Positions 26,134 through 35,551 of a DNA stretch of 64,000 bases are shown piece by piece. This stretch comes from VBOC01 sp964512655 (GTDB taxonomy: Bacteria; Bacteroidota; Ignavibacteria; UBA10030; SZUA-254). The notes under the pieces were generated by a model, which was not told the origin of the DNA, searched no databases, and saw only the letters and a list, made by a program, of their open reading frames with translations. The translations under genes and the position numbers were made by a program. Numbering within the stretch: the stretch's first letter is position 1; each line of letters starts with the position of its first letter. The stretch lies in NCBI GenBank assembly GCA_964512655.1, contig CAZEJT010000005.1, forward strand, positions 62,001-126,000. Reading direction: 5' to 3'.

Positions 26134-28350
26134 ATGAATGAATCGTCCCCATCCCGCAGGTTCCCGGCCATAGTGCTACGCATCCTTTTTGCAATTCTTT
26201 CCATCCTCCTCTTCACGCGTGAAGCCGCAGCCTCCGATCCCCCCAAACTGAACACGGTAGATCCGGTAGGGCCCCTTCGCCCATTGCTTATCACGACTCC
26301 TCCGGTGATCGACGGCAATCTCGACGACCCCATCTGGAAATTGGCGCCTCATGTATCCGGCTTTAAGACATTCATACCCGATTACGACATCGTCCCCAAA
26401 GAGCAGACCGACGTCGCTCTCGCCTATGATCGTGAGAACCTGTATTTCGCGTTCCGCTGCTATGACGATCCTGCAAAGGTCAAGGCGTCAGTTTCCCCGC
26501 GTGATAAAATGATCAGCGACGATTTCATCTGCATCAACCTTGACTCATTCGACGACCAGCAGGCGCTCACCGCGTTTTACGTCAATCCTCTGGGTATTCA
26601 GGCCGACAGCCGCTTTACCGGCAACAACGAGGATTTCAGTCCGGACTTTGTCTGGTACAGCGCGGGCAGAATCGACTCGCTCGGATATACCATCGAGGCG
26701 CAGCTTCCCCTGAAGAGTCTCCGCTATGGCGATGCAGACACCGCACTGATGGAGGTGGTACTGGAACGATATATCAGCCGGCGCGGCGAGCACAGCTGCT
26801 ATCCGCGCATGGATCCGGCGAAGGGCCAGGCGTTTCTCACCCAGATGGTTCAAGTGGTCTATCCGGGAATCGAGCATTACCGGGTTATAGAGATTCTCCC
26901 CGCGATGACTGCAACTCAGCACTACGTTCGTGCGGGCACGACACTCGACCGAGATAAACAGGAGGCCAAGCCCGGACTGACCGCTAAGTACGGGATCACA
27001 TCGGACCTTATCCTAGACGGAACTCTCAATCCGGATTTCAGCCAGGTGGAATCCGATGCCGGTCAGGTCGATATCAACCTGCGATACAGTCTCTACTATC
27101 CGGAAAAGCGGCCGTTCTTTTTGGAAGGGATCGACAATTTCAATATCGCGGCGAATGCCAACCTCCTCGATCCCACGATCTATTACTCCCGCACAATCGC
27201 CGACCCTGCCGGCGGGGCGAAGTTGACCGGAAAGGTCGGGAAGGATAACACGATCGCGGCGGTATACGCTCTGGACAATGTCATTGAAGCCGATCGGCCC
27301 ACTCTCGGGCGATATGTCTCTGTCCCGGTGGTGCGGTACAAGCGGACGTTATGGAATAACAGTTATGCCGGGTTTCTGTACGCCGCTCGTGAGCTTGAAC
27401 ATTCGAATAATCGTGTGGGGGGATTTGATGAGCAGATACGGCTTACGGAATCCTCTGTCATCGAAAGCGATGGATATCTCTCGTGGGCTAAGGACTCTGC
27501 TCAAGGTTCAACAGTCGATGGCAACACGCTCGGACTGCGTTACTCGAGCGACACGCGGAGTCTCGGCTACAGCTTCAGTTATCGCGGAATGTCCGAGAAC
27601 TTTAGGGCCGACATGGGATTCATTACGAGAACGGGCGTTCACAACTTCATCGAGTACCTCAATCCCAGGATCTTTCCGTCCGATCCTTTCTTTCAGCGGA
27701 TAGGGTTTGAGTTTACGTTCGGCCAAACCCAGGACCGCTTCAGCGGGCTCTGGGAATATTCGAACGATGCCGCGGTGAACATAACCTTCGGAGGGAGCTG
27801 GTTCTTTCGCACACGCCTGAATAACTCGACGGAGGTGTTCGCAGCGCAGCAGTTCCAGACGAGCGGAGTTCACTCCCAGATACGTTCGCAGGTCTCAAAG
27901 CGAATCTTCTTCAATGTCGTGTATCACCGGACTCGGGCCACCTTTTATCCTACGGCCGAGCAGGGAAAGAAAAACAATGTCAGCGCCGACGTCATCCTTC
28001 AACCCTGGGAGAATCTGCAGGCGGAGGGCACATATACATACGAAGATTTTACCCGCGATCTCGGTGAAAGCAAGTTATACAGGTACGGCATCAGCCGGCT
28101 CAGGGTGACATATCAGCCAAACCGGTACCTCTATTTCAGGACCATCGGGCAGTACAACGACTTCCGGAACAATTTGCGCCTCGACTTTCTAGCGTCCTTT
28201 GACTACATTCCCGGTACCGCTGTATATATTGGCTTCGGCTCTATCTTCGACAAGGTGTACTGGGATGGAACTGCCTTCGCGGACAGCGATACTTTCCTGG
28301 AAACCCAGAGGGGGCTTTTCCTGAAGCTGTCATATCTCTGGCGATCGTAA
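26134..28350 (+). CDS. DUF5916 outer-membrane protein with CBM9-like N-terminal domain
   Basis: 738 residues. A signal peptide (about 10-34, ending REAAAS) is followed by a carbohydrate-binding family 9-like sandwich (about 55-235; PPVIDGNLDDPIWKLA, and YDRENLYFAFRCYD). From about 240 on it is the DUF5916 region: NPDFSQVESDAGQVDIN and YYPEKRPFFLEG, and a long series of amphipathic strands expected to make an outer-membrane barrel. The protein ends in a charged residue rather than Phe. The family is widespread in Bacteroidota with no settled function. The ATG at 26134 gives the signal peptide; a longer open frame from 25996 begins inside the upstream terminator and is unlikely. Confidence 0.88.
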   Translation: MNESSPSRRFPAIVLRILFAILSILLFTREAAASDPPKLNTVDPVGPLRPLLITTPPVIDGNLDDPIWKLAPHVSGFKTFIPDYDIVPKEQTDVALAYDRENLYFAFRCYDDPAKVKASVSPRDKMISDDFICINLDSFDDQQALTAFYVNPLGIQADSRFTGNNEDFSPDFVWYSAGRIDSLGYTIEAQLPLKSLRYGDADTALMEVVLERYISRRGEHSCYPRMDPAKGQAFLTQMVQVVYPGIEHYRVIEILPAMTATQHYVRAGTTLDRDKQEAKPGLTAKYGITSDLILDGTLNPDFSQVESDAGQVDINLRYSLYYPEKRPFFLEGIDNFNIAANANLLDPTIYYSRTIADPAGGAKLTGKVGKDNTIAAVYALDNVIEADRPTLGRYVSVPVVRYKRTLWNNSYAGFLYAARELEHSNNRVGGFDEQIRLTESSVIESDGYLSWAKDSAQGSTVDGNTLGLRYSSDTRSLGYSFSYRGMSENFRADMGFITRTGVHNFIEYLNPRIFPSDPFFQRIGFEFTFGQTQDRFSGLWEYSNDAAVNITFGGSWFFRTRLNNSTEVFAAQQFQTSGVHSQIRSQVSKRIFFNVVYHRTRATFYPTAEQGKKNNVSADVILQPWENLQAEGTYTYEDFTRDLGESKLYRYGISRLRVTYQPNRYLYFRTIGQYNDFRNNLRLDFLASFDYIPGTAVYIGFGSIFDKVYWDGTAFADSDTFLETQRGLFLKLSYLWRS

Positions 28351-28383
28351 ACGAACTCACCACAATTAGAAGGAGATCTCATC

Positions 28384-29163
28384 ATGCCCGAAGTAACCGG
28401 CTATAAACCAGGGTCATTTTGTTGGATTGAGCTTATGGCGGCCGACCAGGAGGGGGCCAAAAAATTCTACGGCAAGCTGTTCGGATGGACGTATGAGGAC
28501 ACGCCGATGGGCGACGGATCATCCTACACGATGCTGAGCCTGAGAGGAAAAAACGTCGGCGCGTTATATCAACGAAGCCAGCAGCAGGCGCAGACCCCGC
28601 CTCACTGGAACTGCTATGTGGCGGTAAGCGATGCCGATGAAGCGGCGAGGAAAGTAGCGGCTCTGGGCGGCAAAACGCTGATGGAGCCCTTCGATGTCTT
28701 CGATGTCGGCCGAATGACGGTCCTTCAGGATCCAACCGGCGCGATGCTCAGCCTCTGGCAGGGAAAAAAGCACACCGGCTCTGCGATAATTAACGAACCC
28801 GGTTCAGCGTGCTGGCATGAACTTGGGACAAGCAACGAGCAAATTGCCGGCAAGTTCTATTCGTCACTCTTTGGATGGTCGACGAAAGAACTTCCTGTTA
28901 ACCCGCCTTATACAATTTTCAATAATGCCGGGACCGACATCGGAGGAATGTACAAGCTCACCCCGCAAATGGCGGGGGTCCCGCCTCACTGGCTTCCGTA
29001 TATTCAGGTCGAGGATTGCGACGCAACCACAGCCAGGGCACAGTCGATGGGCGGAAGCGCCATTATTCCGCCGACCGACATCCCCGGAACCGGGCGGTTT
29101 GCGTATATCCGAGACCCGCAGGGAGCGGTCTTCGCAATCATCAAGCTCTTCCCGAGGTCATAG
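28384..29163 (+). CDS. VOC-family protein with two glyoxalase-like domains
   Basis: 259 residues made of two tandem vicinal-oxygen-chelate modules (about 6-125 and 132-258). Each begins with a GSxCWxEL motif (GSFCWIELMAADQEGAKKFY, GSACWHELG) and closes with a DPTGAM/DPQGAV block, typical of the two-module hydroxylase-like VOC proteins of bacteria. Members bind a metal and act as lyases, dioxygenases or resistance proteins; the specific substrate cannot be read from sequence. AGGAG (28371-28375) lies 8 bases before the ATG. Confidence 0.92.
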   Translation: MPEVTGYKPGSFCWIELMAADQEGAKKFYGKLFGWTYEDTPMGDGSSYTMLSLRGKNVGALYQRSQQQAQTPPHWNCYVAVSDADEAARKVAALGGKTLMEPFDVFDVGRMTVLQDPTGAMLSLWQGKKHTGSAIINEPGSACWHELGTSNEQIAGKFYSSLFGWSTKELPVNPPYTIFNNAGTDIGGMYKLTPQMAGVPPHWLPYIQVEDCDATTARAQSMGGSAIIPPTDIPGTGRFAYIRDPQGAVFAIIKLFPRS

Positions 29164-29173
29164 CGGCGATCCC

Positions 29174-29241
29174 GGGAGAAGCCCCGCTTCTCCCAACACC
29201 AATAAACCCCGGTCCCGCGCGCGCGGGATTGGGGTTTTTTT
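29174..29241 (+). terminator. Double hairpin terminator after the VOC gene
   Basis: First hairpin: GGGAGAAGC (29174-29182) and GCTTCTCCC (29186-29194). Second: AAACCCC-GG-TCCCGC (29204-29218) pairs with its complement at 29223-29237 through two G-T wobbles, followed by a seven-T run ending at 29241. The second has all features of an intrinsic terminator. Confidence 0.88.
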
Positions 29242-29357
29242 ATCCCCATACCTGATCCCGCAAATGCGTGATTGTTTTTGGTCACGTTTGGCATACCTTG
29301 GCCTACAGTGGGGAAGACTCCCCGGCCCCTTCCCACATCACTCAAACACTGGAGGTC

Positions 29358-32300
29358 ATGAAACCATTCGCACTATCCCTAATCCTGACTTTCCTCTCGA
29401 TCTCTTCTGCACTCACGCAGCAATCACAGCCATTGGGAAACTATCTGAACTCTGATGGCGCACTCAGCACTCCTCCGGGTTTTACGGGAAGTCTGGATCT
29501 CCGGGGATGGAAGATAAGATTCGCTCCGGACGGTGCGCCGCGTTTCACGCAGTCTCCTCAAAGTCTGACGTCCGACCCTGCCGACACGTCATGGGATGAC
29601 AGGTTCTGTCTTGTGAATGCCGACACCACCGTCTATGCGATCGCGGTCGGCCCGAATCCCGCGGGAGGAAACGATGTGTACATAGGGGGGCTTTTCGATA
29701 CCGTCGAACTGACAGCCGCGTCACATGTGATTAAGTGGAACGGCCGGGCCTGGTCGAGCCTCGGCACAGGATTGAACGGAGCAGTCCATTCTCTCGCACC
29801 TGTTCCGAACGGCTCGGGAGGAACAGACCTCTATGCCGGAGGGGTTTTCACACCTTCCGGTGGCACCGGAGGGAACAGGATCGCGAAATGGGACGGCTCC
29901 ACATGGTCTCCTCTTGGCACCGGCATGGACGATGACGTTCTTACAATCGCCGCGTCCCCCAATGGCACAGACATCTACGCCGGGGGCCACTTCACGACGG
30001 CGGGGGGCAATAGCGCAAACCACATCGCGAAGTGGAACGGCTCAAGCTGGTCCTCACTGGGATCTCCCGTGAACGGCTTAAACTCCGACGCACGCTCGAT
30101 CGTGATCGCCAGCGACACTGAGCTGTACGTTGGCGGTCTGTTCGACTCGGCGGGAGGTGGAAGCGCAAAGTACATCGCGCGATGGAACGGGACGAGCTGG
30201 CACCCCCTCGGATCGGGCACGAACAATACCGTGTATGCGCTCGCACTGATCCCCGGCGGCCCCGGGTCGAATCTCTACGCCGGTGGAACGTTCAATACAG
30301 CCGGCGGGTCGACCGCGAACGAGATTGCGAAATGGGACGGGGCCTCCTGGGCCCCCCTCACATCCAGCCCCGCTTTCGGAGCGGTAATAGCGCTCGCCGT
30401 TGATGGGACGGATCTCTACGCAAGCCGGGTGTTTGTACCGATCGGTTCTCCGAGTGTATCCTACGTCGCCAGATGGAACGGCTCAAGCTGGTCTCTGATC
30501 GGATCCGGAATCAACCATCCCGTGCTAAGTCTTGCCTTTAACGGCTCTGACCTTTACGCGGGAGGCAGCTTCACGGCCGTGGGATCGGATACCGCCCGCC
30601 GCGTCGCCAGATGGGACGGCACGAGCTGGCATGCTCTTGGCCTGGGGTTAAACTTTTTTGTTTGGGCCGTTGCCACGTTTGGCAAGGACGTGTACATTGG
30701 CGGGAATTTTACCTCAATGGCCGGCATCCCCGTTAACCACATAGCACGTTGGGACGGAGCGGCCTGGTCACCGCTTGGTTCCGGCATGAACAATGCTGTT
30801 TCTGTTCTCGCCGCATACCCGAACGGATCCGGCGGTGTGGATCTGTACGCCGGCGGTTTCTTCGACACTGCCGGAGGAATTAAGGCGAACCACATTGCAA
30901 AATGGAACGGCACCAGCTGGTCGGCGCTTCTGTCCGGAACCAACGGCCCCGTGTATGCATTGGCCGGGAACGGAACTATCCTCTATGTGGGAGGCGTTTT
31001 CACCACCCCCGGATTCTATGTCGCGAAATGGACCGGCGTAACCTGGTCTCTCGCTCCGGGGCTGACGTCGGATGTGTATGCCCTTGCCCTGCATCCCGAT
31101 GGTACAACCGTGTACGCAGGAGGACGGTTTCAGTCCCCGTACCATGGCATCGCACGATGGAATGGAGGCAGCTGGACATCGTTAACGAATTACCACAACG
31201 GCATGGAGGGAACAGACAACACCGTTCTCACAATCACCTTGAAATCTGACACATTGGGATTCACAAACGTCTATGCCGGGGGGGCGTTTTCTAATGCCGG
31301 AGGCGTACCCGCGAAGTCCATCGCCAGGTATGACGGTCTCACCTGGAGTGCGCTTGGACCGGGCTTGAACGGTTTTCCTTACTCAATGGCATTTTTTGGA
31401 AATGATTTGTATGTCGGGGGTGACTTCACGTCGAGTGCGGCGATAAACCTCAATAACATTGCGCGATGGAATGGAAGCGCCTGGTCCAGGCTCGGATCCG
31501 GAGTTGCCTCTCATAATGGGTACGTCCATGTCTGGTCGATGGCCGTGAGCGGCCTGGATTTGTATGCCGTGGGGGGATTGGATCAGGCAGGCTCAGCACC
31601 GTCGATGTACCTTGCTCACTGGAACCTGCCCCCACATCCGGTCTCTTTCAGTATCAACTCGGGATGGAACCTCATATCAACACCGGTGGCCGTGAAGGAC
31701 AGCTCGGTCCACACTCTGTTTCCCACCGCGACGAGCCCTGCCTTCACATATACGTCACTCGGTTACGTGACCCGGTCGAGCCTAAGCTTCGGCAGCGGTT
31801 ACTGGCTCAGAGTGGGATCCTCCGGGAGCGACACAATTTCGGGCGTACCTGTCGACCGTGATACGGTCGCGGTGTCTGCGGGCTGGAACCTGGTCGGCTC
31901 CATCTCGGCGCCGCTCCGGACATCCTGGATTGTGAGCATTCCGAGCGGATTGATCACAAGCCGCTTCTTCGGATACAGCAGCAGTTATTTTACCACTGAT
32001 ACGATCCGTCCCGGGTACGCATACTGGGTAAAAGTAAACGCTGACGGGAAACTCATCCTCGCCCTTCCGGGCTCAGGGGCATTCGTCGGCCGCATCAGAA
32101 TTGTTTCAACGCGAGAGCTTCCCCCTCCTCCCCCTGATGGGGTGGGCGCTTCCTCATCTTCAGGTCTCCCGGATCGATTCATGCTGGAACAGAACTATCC
32201 GAACCCGTTCAATCCGTCAACCGTCATTCGATATCAGCTTCCCGTCGAAAGCCGTGTCATGCTGAGAATATTTAGTGTGCTGGGACAGGAAGTGGCAACC

Positions 32301-32525
32301 CTTGTCGACGGGATCGAACCTGCGGGGTACAGATCTGTTCAATGGAATGCCGGCCCTCCAGCTTCGGAGCGCACGGCGGGTTCTTCGGCGGCAATAGGCG
32401 GGTACGGTTCGGGTCTCTACTTCTATCGGCTCACTGCAAACCCCGTCGCGGAAAAGGAGCAAACCCCGAAGGCTCAACCGCCACGATCGTTTTCGGAGAC
32501 GAAAAAACTCCTCCTCATTAAGTAA
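29358..32525 (+). CDS. Secreted T9SS protein with many WNG-type propeller repeats
   Basis: 1055 residues. Signal peptide 1-20 (ending SALTQQ) fixes the start at 29358; GGAGG lies only 2 bases upstream, an unusually tight spacing. Residues about 80-760 consist of about 14 repeats of roughly 45-55 residues with the pattern HIAKWNGSSWSSLGSG, followed by LYAGGxFTTAGG, expected to form one or two beta propellers. Two GWNLIS-type modules follow (about 765-930). The C-terminus carries YPNPFNPSTVIRYQLP and a LLLIK end, a type A T9SS sorting domain. It should be a surface or released protein; no enzymatic motif is seen. Confidence 0.9.
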   Translation: MKPFALSLILTFLSISSALTQQSQPLGNYLNSDGALSTPPGFTGSLDLRGWKIRFAPDGAPRFTQSPQSLTSDPADTSWDDRFCLVNADTTVYAIAVGPNPAGGNDVYIGGLFDTVELTAASHVIKWNGRAWSSLGTGLNGAVHSLAPVPNGSGGTDLYAGGVFTPSGGTGGNRIAKWDGSTWSPLGTGMDDDVLTIAASPNGTDIYAGGHFTTAGGNSANHIAKWNGSSWSSLGSPVNGLNSDARSIVIASDTELYVGGLFDSAGGGSAKYIARWNGTSWHPLGSGTNNTVYALALIPGGPGSNLYAGGTFNTAGGSTANEIAKWDGASWAPLTSSPAFGAVIALAVDGTDLYASRVFVPIGSPSVSYVARWNGSSWSLIGSGINHPVLSLAFNGSDLYAGGSFTAVGSDTARRVARWDGTSWHALGLGLNFFVWAVATFGKDVYIGGNFTSMAGIPVNHIARWDGAAWSPLGSGMNNAVSVLAAYPNGSGGVDLYAGGFFDTAGGIKANHIAKWNGTSWSALLSGTNGPVYALAGNGTILYVGGVFTTPGFYVAKWTGVTWSLAPGLTSDVYALALHPDGTTVYAGGRFQSPYHGIARWNGGSWTSLTNYHNGMEGTDNTVLTITLKSDTLGFTNVYAGGAFSNAGGVPAKSIARYDGLTWSALGPGLNGFPYSMAFFGNDLYVGGDFTSSAAINLNNIARWNGSAWSRLGSGVASHNGYVHVWSMAVSGLDLYAVGGLDQAGSAPSMYLAHWNLPPHPVSFSINSGWNLISTPVAVKDSSVHTLFPTATSPAFTYTSLGYVTRSSLSFGSGYWLRVGSSGSDTISGVPVDRDTVAVSAGWNLVGSISAPLRTSWIVSIPSGLITSRFFGYSSSYFTTDTIRPGYAYWVKVNADGKLILALPGSGAFVGRIRIVSTRELPPPPPDGVGASSSSGLPDRFMLEQNYPNPFNPSTVIRYQLPVESRVMLRIFSVLGQEVATLVDGIEPAGYRSVQWNAGPPASERTAGSSAAIGGYGSGLYFYRLTANPVAEKEQTPKAQPPRSFSETKKLLLIK

Positions 32526-32533
32526 TCTCTTTT

Positions 32534-32575
32534 CTTCCCGGTAGGCGCCGGCTAAAGCGGGCGCCTACCGGGAAG
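32534..32575. repeat. Perfect 16-bp inverted repeat of family 1 between convergent genes
   Basis: CTTCCCGGTAGGCGCC (32534-32549) is exactly complementary to 32560-32575, with a 10-base loop containing CTAAAG. It lies between the convergent genes ending at 32525 and 32633 and probably acts as a two-way transcription barrier, although T tracts are short. It shares the GGTAGGCGCC edge with other family-1 copies. Confidence 0.75.
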
Positions 32576-32632
32576 AGGGCCGCACTAATTCGAAAAGCTA
32601 TGAAGGACTGAGGGTAGGGCGGAGATCTGCGT

Positions 32633-32854
32633 TCAGTTCATCCCGCAGGCGCCGCCACCGCAGCAGTCATCGCTGCCGCATGACTCTCCTGAGGTTGAAC
32701 TCCCTTTCATGGGGGCGCTCGGCGCGGAGATGAGTTTCTTGTACTTGGTCGAGCTGCAGGAAGGGCAAACGATATCCTCGATGATCTCAACTCTCCTGTG
32801 GTACACCTCGTACGTTGAGCCGCAGGATGAACATCTATATTCGTAGACCGGCAT
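32633..32854 (-). CDS. FmdB-family zinc ribbon protein
   Basis: 73 residues. The N-terminal zinc ribbon has CxxC pairs Cys8/Cys11 and Cys30/Cys33 in the FmdB/CxxC_CxxC_SSSS pattern (MPVYEYRCSSCG, then IVCPSCSS). The C-terminal tail is rich in Gly, Ser and Cys (CGSDDCCGGGACG), as in many members. FmdB-type proteins are small putative regulators of unknown mechanism. The neighbouring membrane-protein gene lies 31 bases upstream on the same strand. Confidence 0.88.
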   Translation of the reverse strand: MPVYEYRCSSCGSTYEVYHRRVEIIEDIVCPSCSSTKYKKLISAPSAPMKGSSTSGESCGSDDCCGGGACGMN

Positions 32855-32885
32855 GAGTACAAGATAGTGAAAGATCGGAAGAGAT

Positions 32886-33902
32886 TCAGTCTTGCAGTTG
32901 TGGGACGGGAATTATTGTCACCTTTTCGGGCTCAATCCGCAGCCGGTACCCTCCCGACCTGTTGTTATCCAGCAGCTGAGGCCTCTCTATCTTGAGGGAG
33001 ACCGCCAGCCGCTTCAGATACTCCGGATAGTACCCCGCCTTTTGCAGGTTGAAATAGCCGTTGGGGTTATCCTTTCGCGACTGCGCCAACTCCAGCAGCA
33101 CGTTATAGTACGTGTCCCTCACACGCACTTCCCTCGCCTTCGATTCTCCCCTCATCCAGACTCGCACGACCAGGAATCTCTCGTCCACCATCTCTCCGGT
33201 AAGCTCCAGCCCCTCGAGTGGGAACTCTCCCTGTTGTGTCACCGAACTTGTGGCCAGAGCGAGGAAGAGCATGATCAGCATCGTCTTGCTGATCAACAGC
33301 AGCGGCCATATGAAATCGCTCGCTATGATTCCCGTCTCGGGCACCTGTGCAAGGACAGTCAGACCGATGACGAAAATCGATAAGTACTTCAGCATTCCGA
33401 ACCCCCTCCCCCCGAAGGATTCGTAGAGGGCGACACCGAGGACGACCAGCGTCAGAACGGACAGGATGATATCCGGGAGTGACTGAACCAGCGGCGAGGA
33501 TTGAGCGGCAAGGCTGAAGCCGATCACAACAACGGCAACAAGGAGAGAGAGGAGAATCACGGTTTTGCGCCAGGCGGGCCTCTCCGCGAATCTCTTTAAC
33601 CGCGCGCCGATGACTCCCGTGATTCCGTAATCGCCGTAGTCGAAGTATCCGATAGTGAGCAGGAGGAACGCGCTGTTGAGAGTGGAGAATATGATGCGCG
33701 TTACAACGAACCATGAACTCTGGGCATAGATCCACCCTATGAATCCGACAACGGACCATGTGAGTACCGCATAACCCAGCCAGATCCATGTAGGATCACG
33801 CTGGCCCCCCGGATCGCCTCTGAGATAGATCGAATAGAGCACTGCCGCCGCGCAGAGGCATATCAGCGCTTCACTTGAAAAATACCACGCGGGGAAATCC
33901 AT
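32886..33902 (-). CDS. Polytopic membrane protein with C-terminal cytosolic domain, unknown function
   Basis: 338 residues. About seven hydrophobic segments occupy residues 8-225. Residues about 230-338 form a hydrophilic domain with short beta strands and helices (ERFLVVRVWMRGES; NPNGYFNLQKAGYYPEYLKRLAVSLKI) whose final part could be a winged-helix-like fold, though that is only a guess. A 7TM sensor with a cytoplasmic output domain is one reading. I do not recognise the family. GAGG lies a few bases before the ATG. Confidence 0.75.
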   Translation of the reverse strand: MDFPAWYFSSEALICLCAAAVLYSIYLRGDPGGQRDPTWIWLGYAVLTWSVVGFIGWIYAQSSWFVVTRIIFSTLNSAFLLLTIGYFDYGDYGITGVIGARLKRFAERPAWRKTVILLSLLVAVVVIGFSLAAQSSPLVQSLPDIILSVLTLVVLGVALYESFGGRGFGMLKYLSIFVIGLTVLAQVPETGIIASDFIWPLLLISKTMLIMLFLALATSSVTQQGEFPLEGLELTGEMVDERFLVVRVWMRGESKAREVRVRDTYYNVLLELAQSRKDNPNGYFNLQKAGYYPEYLKRLAVSLKIERPQLLDNNRSGGYRLRIEPEKVTIIPVPQLQD

Positions 33903-34092
33903 TTCCTACCTCAGATTGGGCCGTAGAGTCGAAACACCTGCTTCGCGCGGCAAACAGAGCCGTAACAGTTAGCGTAATTCGATTATAACAACATATCTTG
34001 CAGGATGGCCGGGTGACGTGTAGTATACCAAACACGGTTCCGATAGTCAAGATGGCTGCTGTTGCCTCTCCACCTGCAGGAGAATTTTAGCG

Positions 34093-35223
34093 GTGATTCG
34101 TAAAACCACAAGCGTGGCGCTCTTCCTCTCCCTGATGTGCCTTGGGTGCGGGGCAGGCAGCAATAGGACGGAGATACTCATCGGCGAGTATTCCTCCCTG
34201 ACAGGAACGGCGGCCACGTTCGGGACATCGACCCACAAGGGGGCAATGCTCGCCGTCGATGAGGCAAACTCCGGCGGCGGTATCATTGGGAGGCAGGTGA
34301 AGCTTCTCACCGAGGATACTCAATCCAAGCCGGAGGAAGCCGCCACGGTCGTCACCAAGTTGATCAACCGCGACAGAGTCGTCGCCGTGGTGGGAGAAGT
34401 TGCCTCCAGCAGGAGCCTTGCGGCCGCGCCGATTTGCCAGTCGAACGGGGTGCCGATGATCTCTCCTTCATCGACGAACCCAAAGGTTACCCAGGTCGGC
34501 GATTACATCTTCCGAGTCTGCTTCCTCGATGATTTCCAGGGCGACGTGATCGCCCGGTACATTTTGAACAGCCTCAAGATGACCCGTGTGGCTATCCTGA
34601 AAGACGTAAAGAATGAGTACAGTGTCGGCCTTGCACAGTTGTTTTCTGAGAGCTTCCTGAAAAGGGGCGGTCGGATCGTCGGCGAGCAGGCATTCAGCGA
34701 AGGAGACATCGATTTCAAAGCCCAGCTTACTGCACTTAAGTCCTCAAACCCTGAGATCATTTTCGTGCCGGGGTACTACGGCGAGGCCGGACTGATCGTA
34801 AAGCAGGGACGCGAACTGAACATTTCAATCCCCTTCATTGGCGGCGATGGCTGGGACTCCGCCAAGCTTCTTGAAATTGGCGGAGCCGCCATGGAGGGGA
34901 CGTATTATTGCAATCACTACAGCACGCGGGACTCCAGACAGGTTGTGCAGAATTTCGTCTCGAAGTTTCGGGAGAAGTATCATGAAACTCCGGACGCCAT
35001 CGCTGCGCTCAGCTACGATGCCGTACGGATTCTGCTTCAGTCTATTTCTGCGTGCAGCTCTACCGACGGACCGAAGCTCCGCGATGCAATCGCGGCCACG
35101 AAGGAATTTGACGGCGTGACGGGCACGATCACCATTAGCTCCGAGCGCAATGCCACGAAGTCGGCAGTGATCCTCACGATCAGGGACGGCAACCTGGTAC
35201 CTCAAGAAACGATTCGCCCCTGA
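34093..35223 (+). CDS. LivK/UrtA-type periplasmic binding protein (lipoprotein)
   Basis: 376 residues with the type I periplasmic binding fold of branched-chain amino acid or amide ABC transporters: IGEYSSLTGTAATFG, GIIGRQVKLLTEDTQSKPEEA, and a SPSSTNPKVT block. The signal peptide ends in MCLGC, a loose lipobox, so it is probably an outer- or inner-membrane lipoprotein. Start is GTG at 34093 with AGGAG 10 bases upstream. No permease or ATPase genes of the Liv type lie beside it, so it is an orphan binding protein that may feed a distant transporter or act as a sensor. A strong hairpin follows the gene. Confidence 0.9.
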   Translation: MIRKTTSVALFLSLMCLGCGAGSNRTEILIGEYSSLTGTAATFGTSTHKGAMLAVDEANSGGGIIGRQVKLLTEDTQSKPEEAATVVTKLINRDRVVAVVGEVASSRSLAAAPICQSNGVPMISPSSTNPKVTQVGDYIFRVCFLDDFQGDVIARYILNSLKMTRVAILKDVKNEYSVGLAQLFSESFLKRGGRIVGEQAFSEGDIDFKAQLTALKSSNPEIIFVPGYYGEAGLIVKQGRELNISIPFIGGDGWDSAKLLEIGGAAMEGTYYCNHYSTRDSRQVVQNFVSKFREKYHETPDAIAALSYDAVRILLQSISACSSTDGPKLRDAIAATKEFDGVTGTITISSERNATKSAVILTIRDGNLVPQETIRP

Positions 35224-35242
35224 CCTCCATGTCCGAAGCCGC

Positions 35243-35273
35243 TCCCGCCGCGGTCGGCAGCCCCGCGGCGGGA
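35243..35273 (+). terminator. 11-bp hairpin after the LivK-like gene
   Basis: TCCCGCCGCGG (35243-35253) pairs perfectly with CCGCGGCGGGA (35263-35273). There is no following T tract, so Rho-independent termination is uncertain. Confidence 0.5.
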
Positions 35274-35462
35274 ATCCCTGCAGCTTCTCATTAAGAAAAA
35301 TTAATTCCTCTCGTTACTCATTCTGCTCAAAAAAACGTGCAACGAGCTGTCTTCGGCAGAACTCTTTCTCGTTCCTTCCTGTTTGGGATATCAATACTGA
35401 CACCGTGAGTGTAAATAGGCGGTGGCAGTAATGTGAGGGCGGCACCCTGCAATCGTGATGAT

Positions 35463-35526
35463 TGCATTCCCGCAGTGTCGCAGCGATGCCCCGCAGTCAT
35501 AGAGGCTGCACTCCCGCGGTGTCGCA
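35463..35526. repeat. Short direct repeat ahead of the small coupled gene
   Basis: TGCATTCCCGCAGTGTCGCA (35463-35482) and TGCACTCCCGCGGTGTCGCA (35507-35526) differ at two bases and are 44 bases apart; a third partial CCCCGCAGTC copy lies between them. The 328-base gap 35224-35551 otherwise holds only the hairpin at 35243. A regulator-binding role is possible. Confidence 0.5.
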
Positions 35527-35551
35527 ATGTAACCCTGGTATCGAAGAACAT

